From NCBI GenBank assembly GCA_016765265.1, contig JAESQG010000532.1, positions 1 to 11,068 on the forward strand: a DNA stretch of 11,068 nucleotides, written 5' to 3'. The DNA comes from Pseudomonadales bacterium. Its GTDB lineage: Bacteria; Pseudomonadota; Gammaproteobacteria; Pseudomonadales; DC-out160. The translations under genes were made by a program, and so were the position numbers. Numbering within the stretch: position 1 is the first letter of the stretch; every line of letters starts with the position of its first letter. The notes beneath the pieces are model-generated. The model was given only the letters and a program-made list of their open reading frames with translations, ran no database searches and was not told the DNA's origin. Below are positions 1-8,700 of the stretch, in pieces.

Positions 1-1
1 A

Positions 2-904
2 ATTCATCTGATTGGACTAGACTGGGTTTTTGTTATCGACCTAGCCACTTTTTCCATGGGTGTGGGTGTCTTAGTGGTAGCAACGATTCCTGCAGTGGTT
101 TCTGTTAACAAAGCCAGTGGAGAGGGCATCTTCAGCGATATCATGGATGCTTGGCGCTATCTAAAAAGCAAGCCAGCATTAATACTGTTGTTGGGGTTAA
201 CGGTGATAGTCAATTTTAATCTGGCAGCGATTCAAGTCTTGGTGATTCCCGTGGTGTTGGGTTTTGCCAATAAGGCAGAGCTTGGGATGGTTATGTCCGT
301 TGGCGGTGCGGGTGTAGTAATGGGTGGTCTTATTATGATGGCTTGGGGTGGGCCTAAACGAAAGATTTTCGGTGTTTTGTATTCCGCTTTAGCTATTGCT
401 TCGATGGTGGTACTTTTTCCAATTGTACCGTCGATTTACGTGTTTGCTATAGGTGCTTTTGTGACGATGACAATGTATCCCATCTTTACCGCCTGTATTC
501 AGTCCATTTGGCAGACAAAGGTGGATGCGGATATGCAGGGTAGATTGTTTAGTTTTAGGAGTATGGTTATTGGTGCCGTGGCGCCAATAGCGTATATGGG
601 TTCAGGCTTTTTGGCGGATTACTTTTTTGAACCGCTATTGATGGAGGCTGATGCTTTGTCACAATTTATGTCAGGCTGGTTTATGTGGCTGGGGCATTTA
701 TACGGCTACGGCGCTGGTCGCGGAGTTGCAGTCATGATTAGTTTGTATGGCGTGTTGTGTTTTATTTGCTTGTTAATTGCATTGACCAGTGAACGTATTA
801 AAGGAATCGAAGTAGACTTGCCTGATTGTAACAATAGTGAGACAGAAGAGGACATCGATTTGGGTGATGGAGGGGCGCAGCCCATGGTCCATTCTTTGGC
901 GTAA
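2..904 (+). CDS. MFS-family exporter, C-terminal part (5' end outside window)
   Basis: The frame is open from base 2 to the TAA at 902-904, giving 300 visible residues. The ATG at 56 lies inside a membrane segment (residues before it read ...VIDLATFS), so it is not taken as the true start. About six to seven hydrophobic segments are visible, matching the second half of a 12-helix major facilitator. Family-like landmarks are the IDLATF motif, the WRYLKSKPALILLL stretch, AWGGPKRK, the SIWQTKVDADMQGRLFSFR loop and GFLADYFFEPLL. These resemble MFS permeases commonly encoded beside NRPS genes and, more distantly, EntS-type siderophore exporters. The likely role is export of the peptide made by the downstream synthetases; this is inferred from context. 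The C-terminus ends in a hydrophilic acidic tail of about 35 residues rich in D, E and N. A 477-base gap separates it from the first synthetase, so cotranscription is uncertain. Confidence 0.85.
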   Translation: MHLIGLDWVFVIDLATFSMGVGVLVVATIPAVVSVNKASGEGIFSDIMDAWRYLKSKPALILLLGLTVIVNFNLAAIQVLVIPVVLGFANKAELGMVMSVGGAGVVMGGLIMMAWGGPKRKIFGVLYSALAIASMVVLFPIVPSIYVFAIGAFVTMTMYPIFTACIQSIWQTKVDADMQGRLFSFRSMVIGAVAPIAYMGSGFLADYFFEPLLMEADALSQFMSGWFMWLGHLYGYGAGRGVAVMISLYGVLCFICLLIALTSERIKGIEVDLPDCNNSETEEDIDLGDGGAQPMVHSLA

Positions 905-1003
905 AGAATAAGAAGGGTGTATGTAAGCACAGAATCGAATATCAGTTTGTACCTGATGTGTACAGGACATAGAGGCTTCCATAGGATGTGGAGTGAGCTA
1001 GAA

Positions 1004-1034
1004 TTTACACTAGACTGAGCGAACAACTTATAAA
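1004..1034 (+). promoter_or_regulatory. Weak sigma70-like promoter candidate (distal)
   Basis: TTTACA at 1004-1009 matches the -35 consensus at five of six bases. TATAAA at 1029-1034 matches the -10 consensus at five of six bases. The 19-base spacing is longer than the preferred 17. If used, it would give a leader of about 340 bases before the synthetase. The evidence is consensus matching only. Confidence 0.2.
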
Positions 1035-1223
1035 GGACTAAATCTCCGTTAGATATCAAATGGCTAGCATAAATTGAAGCACGGGAACGGTTTTATAGCG
1101 GTACTTGTCCCGAGGGACGCTGGAAATGCTCTTTAAAGACGGGGCAGTACATAAAGTTAGTGGTATCATGGTTGCTGGTATTTCGGACGCCAGTATTACT
1201 GAAGGCAAAATGATCTTTTCATA

Positions 1224-1258
1224 GGATAAAAGCGTATGGATAGAAGCGTATGGATAGA
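1224..1258 (+). repeat. 14-base tandem direct repeat, about 2.5 copies
   Basis: The unit GGATAgAAGCGTAT occurs at 1224-1237 (with A in place of the lower-case g), again at 1238-1251, and is followed by a partial copy GGATAGA at 1252-1258. Phased differently, two perfect 14-base copies of AAGCGTATGGATAG lie at 1230-1257. A related AGGATAAAA string recurs at 1285-1293. It lies upstream of the synthetase gene. It could be a direct-repeat regulator site or simple slippage; nothing in the sequence decides between these. Confidence 0.75.
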
Positions 1259-1331
1259 GTGGTAGTCTTTGATGCAGTCTGAGAAGGATAAAAAAAAGGT
1301 GCCAATGATATGGAAGACGGTCAGTAACAAC

Positions 1332-1360
1332 TTGTTAGATTCCAGTCATGAGCCAATAAT
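1332..1360 (+). promoter_or_regulatory. Sigma70-like promoter candidate just upstream of the synthetase
   Basis: TTGTTA (1332-1337, four of six to the -35 consensus) and AATAAT (1355-1360, five of six to the -10 consensus) are separated by an ideal 17 bases. Transcription would start near 1367 and leave only about 15 bases before the ATG at 1382, which has no evident Shine-Dalgarno sequence. That would suggest a near-leaderless mRNA or, equally well, a chance match in AT-rich sequence. Confidence 0.25.
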
Positions 1361-1381
1361 AAAAATAACGGTACTTTAGTA

Positions 1382-2203
1382 ATGATACATGACGAAAATT
1401 CAATGATGAACTCGCTCAAGCTGGGCCATCTGGGTATCGAGGCAGTTTACCCGTTGGCGCCAATGCAGCGAGATTTATATCTGACTAGCGTTCTACATCC
1501 GGATACAAGGGATGTCTGTGTCGGGCTCGCGATCTCCATGAATGAACCTTTCGATATTGCGGCATGGAAATCCGTGTTATTGGAGTTTCATCAAGAACAA
1601 CCTATATTAAGAACCCGTATTTATCAGGGGGCTGAGCAACCTGATGGAGATAGCGAAACAGTGGCTTGTCAGTGTGTCCTGCGACAAGCGTCTCTCAACT
1701 TTGATGTCCAGGATTTACGGGCGATAGAGTTGTCTGAAGATAAAATTGAGTCTCTGGTACGCGATTTCATTTATGCACCTTATGACATTCATAGCAACGA
1801 GCTGGTGAGATATCGTGTCTGGCGGTTAAGCAACAATAGAACAATCTGTAGTTTGGCTTGCCACCATATTGTAATGGACGGTATCAGTGGGGTGCTACAT
1901 CTAAACCAGTCGGTAGCTCGATATAACGAGTATGTGGAAAATGGCATAAATGTCGTCACAATAGGTTCTACAAAAATAACTAAGGTAAAGGCCAGTTATC
2001 TAGAGCTTGCCGAAAAACATTGCCAAGATTTTGATTCCGATGTGATCCGTGATTTTTGGTCTCCTCGTTTGAGAGACATAGAACCGTTGTCTATGGGCGG
2101 TAGACCTGTCATTGCTGATGATGACAATCATATAGTGAGGGAATTCTTAACATTTGATACGGATCAGTTAACGAGATTAAGAGTTACTGCCGCAAAAATG
2201 TGA
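1382..2203 (+). CDS. NRPS, N-terminal fragment: first lobe of the module 1 condensation domain
   Basis: This 273-residue reading frame holds the first half of a condensation (C) domain, which forms the peptide bond between an upstream thioester and an aminoacyl-carrier protein. The C1-like motif YPLAPMQRDLY begins at residue 23, and the active-site motif is intact as HHIVMDG at residues 161-167. It ends at a TGA (2201-2203) where a C domain is only about half complete; the rest continues in the -1 frame from about 2197. I therefore read this and the next frame as one gene interrupted by a frame change. The ATG at 1382 is the first start after an in-frame TGA at 1349. ATG codons at 1403 and 1406 are alternatives, and none has a good Shine-Dalgarno site. 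No docking domain or loading domain precedes the C domain, so it either accepts a free or CoA-bound acyl starter or takes a chain from a protein encoded elsewhere. Confidence 0.85.
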   Translation: MIHDENSMMNSLKLGHLGIEAVYPLAPMQRDLYLTSVLHPDTRDVCVGLAISMNEPFDIAAWKSVLLEFHQEQPILRTRIYQGAEQPDGDSETVACQCVLRQASLNFDVQDLRAIELSEDKIESLVRDFIYAPYDIHSNELVRYRVWRLSNNRTICSLACHHIVMDGISGVLHLNQSVARYNEYVENGINVVTIGSTKITKVKASYLELAEKHCQDFDSDVIRDFWSPRLRDIEPLSMGGRPVIADDDNHIVREFLTFDTDQLTRLRVTAAKM

Positions 2204-2755
2204 TTACACCTGCTATATTTTTGCGTTGTGTGTATGCGGTGATGTTAAATCAGTATGCCCATCCGGTTAAGCCATTTATGGTGCATAGTGCCCAAAGTGC
2301 TCGCCCCAAAGGTCATGAGTTGAGTATGGGGCTGTATGTTAATCAGATTTCATTCGTGTTTAACCCCTCCGATATGAATGATGTCGTTAAACATTTGTTT
2401 GCCGAGGCACGCCAGTTTCAAAAATCAGTACGTGGACATGAACAATTGTCTATTGGAATGAGGAAACAGCTTAGTTCGTCCGAGGAACTAGGGTTTGTTT
2501 ACAATTTTATTGATTTTATTCCATCGATTAAGGTCTCTGGTGTGGAGGCAGAGGTATCTCGTTTCACCAATTACCCTCAACATCAGGTGCAATTGGTCGT
2601 CCAGTTGGAAGGTAGTGGATTTACGCTAAACCTGAATTATTACCCAGCGGATTTTGATTCCTACCGATTTCTAGATCGTATGGGTGCAGTTATTCGGCAG
2701 TTATTAGCAGGTGAAGCTGATTTGAAGGCTTTACAATATGTATTGCCTGATGAAA
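1439..2755 (+). other. Condensation domain 1 (spans the frame break)
   Basis: The domain has HHIVMDG in the first lobe. The second lobe diverges from common LCL and DCL domains: where they carry a G-x-x-x-x-G-R...VG-x-F-x-N-T-x-P-x-R core, this one reads HSAQSARPKGHELSMGLYVN (residues 28-47 of the downstream frame). The active site is kept, so the domain looks functional apart from the frame break. It may belong to a starter-type or other divergent C subclass; deciding this needs a phylogeny. Confidence 0.75.
2192..2203 (+). other. Frame break inside the first C domain at an A5 run
   Basis: The upstream frame reads GCA AAA ATG TGA and stops at 2201-2203. The downstream frame, offset by -1, reads AAA AAT GTG ATT ACA. 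Moving between frames at the five A (2194-2198) gives ...TAAKNVITPAIFL..., which looks like uninterrupted C-domain sequence. One extra A would restore a single frame of about 2,699 residues. Causes to weigh are a sequencing or assembly indel in a homopolymer, a real one-base deletion, or -1 slippage. The tandem slip is poor because the A-site codon ATG would re-pair on AAT, and the A-run is short for transcriptional slippage. Confidence 0.85.
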
Positions 2756-5700
2756 GGGGACACTTAAACAAGTGGAATGAAACTGCAACTGAGTATCCTA
2801 AACATCGTGCGGTCCATACCTTATTTGAAGAGCAAGTCGCACAAGCACCCAACAACGATGCCATGGTCTGTGGTGATAAGTCGGTATCCTATCAAGAGCT
2901 AAATCAGCAAGCTAATCGTTTGGCCCATTTTTTGATGGCCCAAGGAGTACAACCAGGGACTTTTGTGGGGCTTTGTTTGGAGCGCTCTTTTGATCTGGTG
3001 GTGGGTGCTCTGGCTGTGCTAAAGGTCAATGCCGCTTATGTACCGTTGGATCCCGGTTACCCCGCTGAGCGCTTGGCGTATATGTTAGAGGATTGTGAAA
3101 TTTCCATTGTGTTGACACAGTTGGGGCTAGAAGAAAATCTACATTTTACAGAGCAGCAAACAGTTTGTTGCTTAGACGATGAAACTTTTCTGGCCGAATT
3201 AAAAGGTTTTTCCAGTAGTAATGTTGTAGAGAATGGTAGTGCGGAAAATGAGGGTGCAACTAACACCTCTAGTGGGGAGCAGCTTGCGTATGTCATTTAT
3301 ACTTCTGGTTCCACGGGTCGTCCTAAAGGGGTTTGTGTATCTCATAAGGGCATATCACGTCTGGTTAGAAATACAAATTATATTGAGATAACGCCAAATG
3401 ATAATATGGCCCATATCTCTAATGTGTCATTTGACGCCGCGACCTTCGAATTATGGGGCGCATTGTTAAATGGCGCGACAATTGTGGTAGTAGAAAGAGA
3501 AGTATTGTTGTCGGATGATGACCTTGTCAGATATTTTACCGAGAAAAAAGTATCGGTTATGTTTATTACCACGGCGCTATTTAATTACTACGCGAACAAC
3601 AGAATAGAAATATTTAAGCCATTTAGAGTAATCATGTTTGGTGGTGATGCTTGCGATCCCAAGTTAGTGATGAAGGTTTACGATAGTGTAGGACCTGAAT
3701 ACATGATTAATGGGTACGGGCCCACGGAAAATACCGTTTTCAGTTGTTGCTATGAGGTGCAAGGACTGGAAAAAGAGCGGCACACTATCCCTATCGGCAG
3801 TCCGATTTCCAATACCACGGCATACGTATTGGATAAGCATAGAAACCCGTTGCCCATGGGTATTTCCGGCGAATTATATCTCGGGGGTGACGGTGTTGCG
3901 CAAGGTTACCTCAACAGGCCAGATTTGACGGAGAAAGTGTTTATTGAAGATCCTGGATTAGGTTTATTGTATCGGACAGGCGATTGGGTCCGGATGAACC
4001 GAGAGGGTCAAGTGGAGTATCTTGGTCGTATTGATGACCAGGTTAAAATTCGCGGGTTTCGTATTGAAACGGGAGAGATAGAAAAAAACCTGTTGGACCA
4101 TGATCAAGTATCGGAGGCCGTTGTCATTGCCCGAGAGGATCACCCTGGACATAAGGTACTAGTAGCGTATTACGTTCCAGTGGAGCGAAGCGTTGGAGAA
4201 CGCACCGAGTTGGAGGAAGGTCTTTTTCTAGAATCAGGCGGTATTGAAACCTCGGATTTGCGTAAATTCATGAAGTCTCGTTTACCGGATTATATGGTGC
4301 CGAGTGCTTTTGTTATATTGGACGAACTGCCATTAACTCCCAATGGCAAAGTCAACAAAAAAGTATTACCCAGACCCGAAAATGCGGGCGGTGATACTGA
4401 ATATCTTGAGCCTACCACCTTTCAGGAAAAAATCTTGGCGCAGATTTGGTCTGAAGTGTTGGGTGGTAAGAGAATAGGCGTTAACGACAATTTTTTTGAA
4501 TTGGGGGGTGATTCTATCATTACCATCCAAATCATAAGTCGAGCAAAAAGGGCAGGCTTACATCTACAGCCCCAGCAGATGTTCGAGCACCAAACTATCG
4601 CTGAATTGGCGAGTACTGCGTCTTCTCAAACTATCGAAATTATTGCTGAACAAGGATTTGTAGAAGGCGATGTGGCACTGTTGCCGATTCAACAGTGGTT
4701 TTTCAATGAACACAAAGAGGATCGAGAGCACTTTAATCACGGGGTCATGCTAGAAGTTAACGAGGCATTTTCTGAAAGTGACTTAAAGCAATCATTAATA
4801 GCGATTGTAGAGAAACATGATGGCCTAAGACTACAGTTTTACCAGCCACAAAAGGAATGGACTCAGCGGTTTCGATCATTCGAACAGATCCAAATAAAAC
4901 TGCATCGCTTGGAATTAGAGCGTAGTGATTGGGAAGACAAAGATCGTCTGATACACGCTTTTGCCAATACGCTACAAACTAGCTTTAAGTTTGAAGAAGG
5001 CGAACTCTTTGCATTTGGGTTCATAAAAACACCTTCGGGAGAAAAAAACCGTTTATTGTTGGTAGTACACCATTTGATTATTGATGTGGTCTCTTGGCGG
5101 ATCGTGCTGGATGATATTAATCTTGGTTTGGATCAAGTGGCTAATGGACAAGAAATAAATTTGGGATCGAAAACCACCTCCGTCCAACAATGGGTAAAAG
5201 CACTAATTGAATATGCGAATACAGATGTCGTTAGAGATAAAGTGAAGCATTGGTCAACCTTCAGCACAGTGGATGCCACGCCTCTACCTGTGGATAGCGT
5301 AAATGACCTCGATATCGAAAATACTTACGGACAAATGGAGGAGCATATAGCGACTCTTGATAATAAAACTACTCAGCAGCTATTGTCTTTAGCGAATAAT
5401 GCTTACCGCACAGAAATCGAAGATTTATTATTGTCGGCGCTAGCAAAAACTATCAGTGAGTGGTCTCAACGAGAGTGTGATGCTGACACTGCTGGTGGTA
5501 CCAGAACAGATAAAATATATCTTCAGCTTGAAAGCCATGGCCGTGAAAATATCTCCCCAGTGGTAGATGTGACGAGTACATTAGGTTGGTATACCAGTGT
5601 GTACCCCGTATTACTCGATCTTGACGGAATAAATGTGAGCTCACCAGATGCACTTGGACAGTTAATACAATCGATTAAAGAGCAACTGCGTCATGTGGAC

Positions 5701-8700
5701 GGGAGCAGACGAGCAAGTTCCAGTAGCGGAGTTGGTAATAGCGGCCTTAGCTTTGGACTTTTAAGGTATCTTTCGGACAATAGTAAAATTCGACAGCTTC
5801 TGGAAGACATTCCCACGCCTGAAATAGTGTTTAACTATCTAGGTCAGTTGGATAATCTTTTTGTTCAAGAGCAGAATGTATTGCCCGCCACTGAATCAGT
5901 AGGTGATATGTGTGGCGAACATTTAAAGAGACAGCACTTACTCGATATTAATTGCCGAATACAAGATGGTCAGTTTAGTGCTCATTGGTCTTACAATCCC
6001 AATATTCATGATGCCGCCACCATCACGAGAGTGGCTAATGAGTATAATCGGTGTCTGTCACAATTAATTGCATTTTGTCTGGTTGAATCGAATAGGGGTT
6101 TAACGCCTTCCGATGTGCCGTTGCTTGAGGTGGATCAGCCCACCCTAGATAAAGAAGTGAAAAGTATCCTGGCACAAAGCGATGGTTATACCGTTAACAA
6201 TATCCAATCTATTTATCCTTTGAGTCCAATGCAAGAAGGAATGTTGTTTCATAGTGTTTTCCAGCCAGAATCCGCTTTCTATATGGATCAAATGGAATTG
6301 CGAGTTGAAGGTGGCGTTGACCTCAGTTTGTTGGCTAAGGCATGGCAGAGGGTTGTGGATCGACACGATATATTGCGTACCGCATTTATTTATAACGGGG
6401 TAAGAAAACCAATACAAGTAGTGTATGACAAAGTCGAGATGGCGATCGATATCCTTGATTGGTCCACCCAGGAACCAGAATATGCACAAAGGGAGTTTGA
6501 TCAGTGGTTGATTGAGGATAAAATGAGAGGGTTTGAATTTTTCAAACCAGGGCTGTTACGATTCGCATGGGTAATGCTACCTGGCGATGAACAACGTTTA
6601 GTTTGGACTTTTCAACATATTCTTTTGGATGGGTGGTCATTACCTTTGGTACTGGGTGAAATGATGCAAACCTATTCTGATCTTCTCAACGGCACACCTT
6701 TGCCTAGTGGCGTTGTCCCACAGTATCAGCAATTTATTCGATGGCTATCGCATCAACCTAAAGACGTGGCAGAAACGTTCTGGAGCGACTATTTAAAGGG
6801 TTTTGGTGCCCCCAATGTATTTCCTCAAATGAAAACTGTTCCACTTGATATCTCTACACGAGGGAAGTGGAAAGAGGAGGTGATTGAATGGGATGGCGAT
6901 AAACTGGGTAGACTCAATGCAATCGCCCATGAACACCACTTAACACTTAATACTATTGTTCAGGGAGTTTGGGCTATTTTATTGAGCCGGTATTCGAGAG
7001 AGTCAGATGTAGTATTTGGTACCACGGTGTCGGGTCGTCCTACCGAATTACCTGGTGTAGAACACACAGTGGGCATCTTCATTAATACCTTACCTTTGAG
7101 AACAAGTGTGAGCGGCGATGAACCGCTAATTGATTGGCTGCAACAGCTACAGCAGCGCCAGGTTGATATGCGCCGCTATGAACATGTTCCTTTAGTCGAT
7201 GTACAATCTGTATCGGAGGTTCCTAGTAAACAATCCTTATTTGAGTCCATTGTTGTTTTTGAGAATTACCCAATAGATGAAGGTTTTTTTGACTATCTAC
7301 CCATAAAGTTAACCGAAGTCAGATTGTTCGAGCACGCTAATTATCCTTTAACTTTGATTGTCGCGCCTGGGGAAACGCTTACGTTTAAAATGTCTTATAA
7401 CGACACATTATTTGAGAAGAGCGACGTGGATCGTATGCTCGGCCATTTAAACGTGATGCTGGACGGTCTCGTTAATATGGCTAATGATCCGAAAACAAGT
7501 ATTGGCGATTTGCCGTGGTTGACCTCTGCGGAAATCAAGCAAGTAACCCAGCAGTGGAATCAAACCTATACCCCTTATCCAGCAGATCGATCTCTAATGG
7601 ATTTGTTTGAAGAAAAGGTAGCACAATTTCCAAATCATACCGCAGTGACTTTTGGCTCAGAGCAACTGTCCTATAGTAGACTAAACGAGATCTCAAACCA
7701 GATGGCTAGATGTCTGGTGGGGGCCGGGGTCAAGCCACATGATACCGTGGCCATTGCAATGGATCGGTCTGTTGCAATGATAGTTGGCACCTTGGCCGTA
7801 TTGAAGGTTGGAGGCAATTATGTACCTGTGGATACATCCTATCCCGATGATAGAATTGCTTATATGCTAGTAGACACGGCAGCGCCGGTATTAATAACCG
7901 GCGAGGCTAATAGGCCGATGAAACAAAAAGTGCTGGCTTATATGACTGCCATGGATGCTGAGATTAAACTGCCTTCGTTTATTGTGTGGGAAGCATTCCA
8001 AAAAGAACGGTCAAACTACGAATCAAGTAATCTTGATATCACTGTGGAGTCGAGCGCCTTAGCATATGTAATGTACACCTCCGGTTCCACCGGTAAACCG
8101 AAAGGAGTTCGTGTACCACAAAAGGCAGTGTCTCGTTTGGTGGTCAATACAAACTTTTTAGAGGTATTACCGGGTGATACATTGGCCCATATATCCAACG
8201 TGTCTTTTGATGCTGCAACTCTAGAAATTTGGGGGGCTTTGCTCAATGGCGGCGAAATTGTCGGATTTGAAAAAGAAATATTATTTGACGCTGAGCGGTT
8301 TTCTGCCGCGCTGACCGCAAAGAAGATAAAAGCCATGTTTGTAACAGTGGCGTTATTTAATTTATTAACAAAACAAAAAATTGATACCTTTGCGGGTGTG
8401 CATACGGTGTTATTTGGTGGAGAGGCTGGTGATCCCAATCAAGTTCGCAATGTTCTCAAGGGACTTGGGGGCAAAGCCGCTCCAAAGCGTCTGATGAACG
8501 GTTACGGCCCTACGGAAAATACCACCTTCTCAACCTACTATCATGTGACGTCTTTGGATGAATCGGCAACCAATGTCCCTATTGGAGCGCCCGTGGCTAA
8601 TTCTACAGTTTATATACTCGATGAAGATAGACGTCCAGTGCCCTTGGGAGTGCCGGGTGAACTCTACGTGGGGGGGCAAGGTGTCGCTTGTGGTTATTTA

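Larger units (their letters stand above)
905..1381. other. Intergenic region between exporter and synthetase
   Basis: This 477-base stretch contains no gene that I can support. It has many stops in all plus frames, and the open frames on the minus strand look like chance. It holds a 14-base tandem repeat (1224-1258), two weak sigma70-like promoter candidates, a small inverted repeat GTCCC-GA-GGGAC (1107-1118) and a possible 32-codon ORF (1126-1224). There is no clear rho-independent terminator after the exporter: the TGTAC/GTACA inverted repeat near 950-966 is only five pairs and has no T-run. It may be a long leader or promoter region for the synthetase operon, or decayed sequence. Confidence 0.6.

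Noticed and set aside
56..58. ATG at 56 as the start of the exporter
   Set aside because: The same frame is open upstream to base 2, and the residues before the ATG (IDLATF) match the family, so the gene is cut by the window edge.
945..970. Possible terminator after the exporter (TGTAC...GTACA)
   Set aside because: The stem is only five pairs with a seven-base loop and no following T-run.
706..1059. Minus-strand open frame of 117 codons crossing the exporter's 3' end
   Set aside because: Most of it is antisense to the exporter. Its translation shows no domain or convincing start, and coding there is already explained on the plus strand.
2200..2202. GTG at 2200 as a genuine start of a separate synthetase, with ATGTGA-style coupling
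   Set aside because: It would begin in the middle of a C domain, lacks a Shine-Dalgarno sequence, and the preceding frame supplies exactly the missing first lobe. A frame change in one gene explains this better.
2190..2240. Classical programmed -1 frameshift signal
   Set aside because: The site is not an X XXY YYZ heptamer with good re-pairing (AAA ATG to AAA AAT), and I see no strong stem or pseudoknot just downstream. Slippage remains only a minor possibility.
8016..8438. Minus-strand open frame of 140 codons inside A2
   Set aside because: It lies fully antisense to conserved adenylation motifs and has no recognisable protein features.
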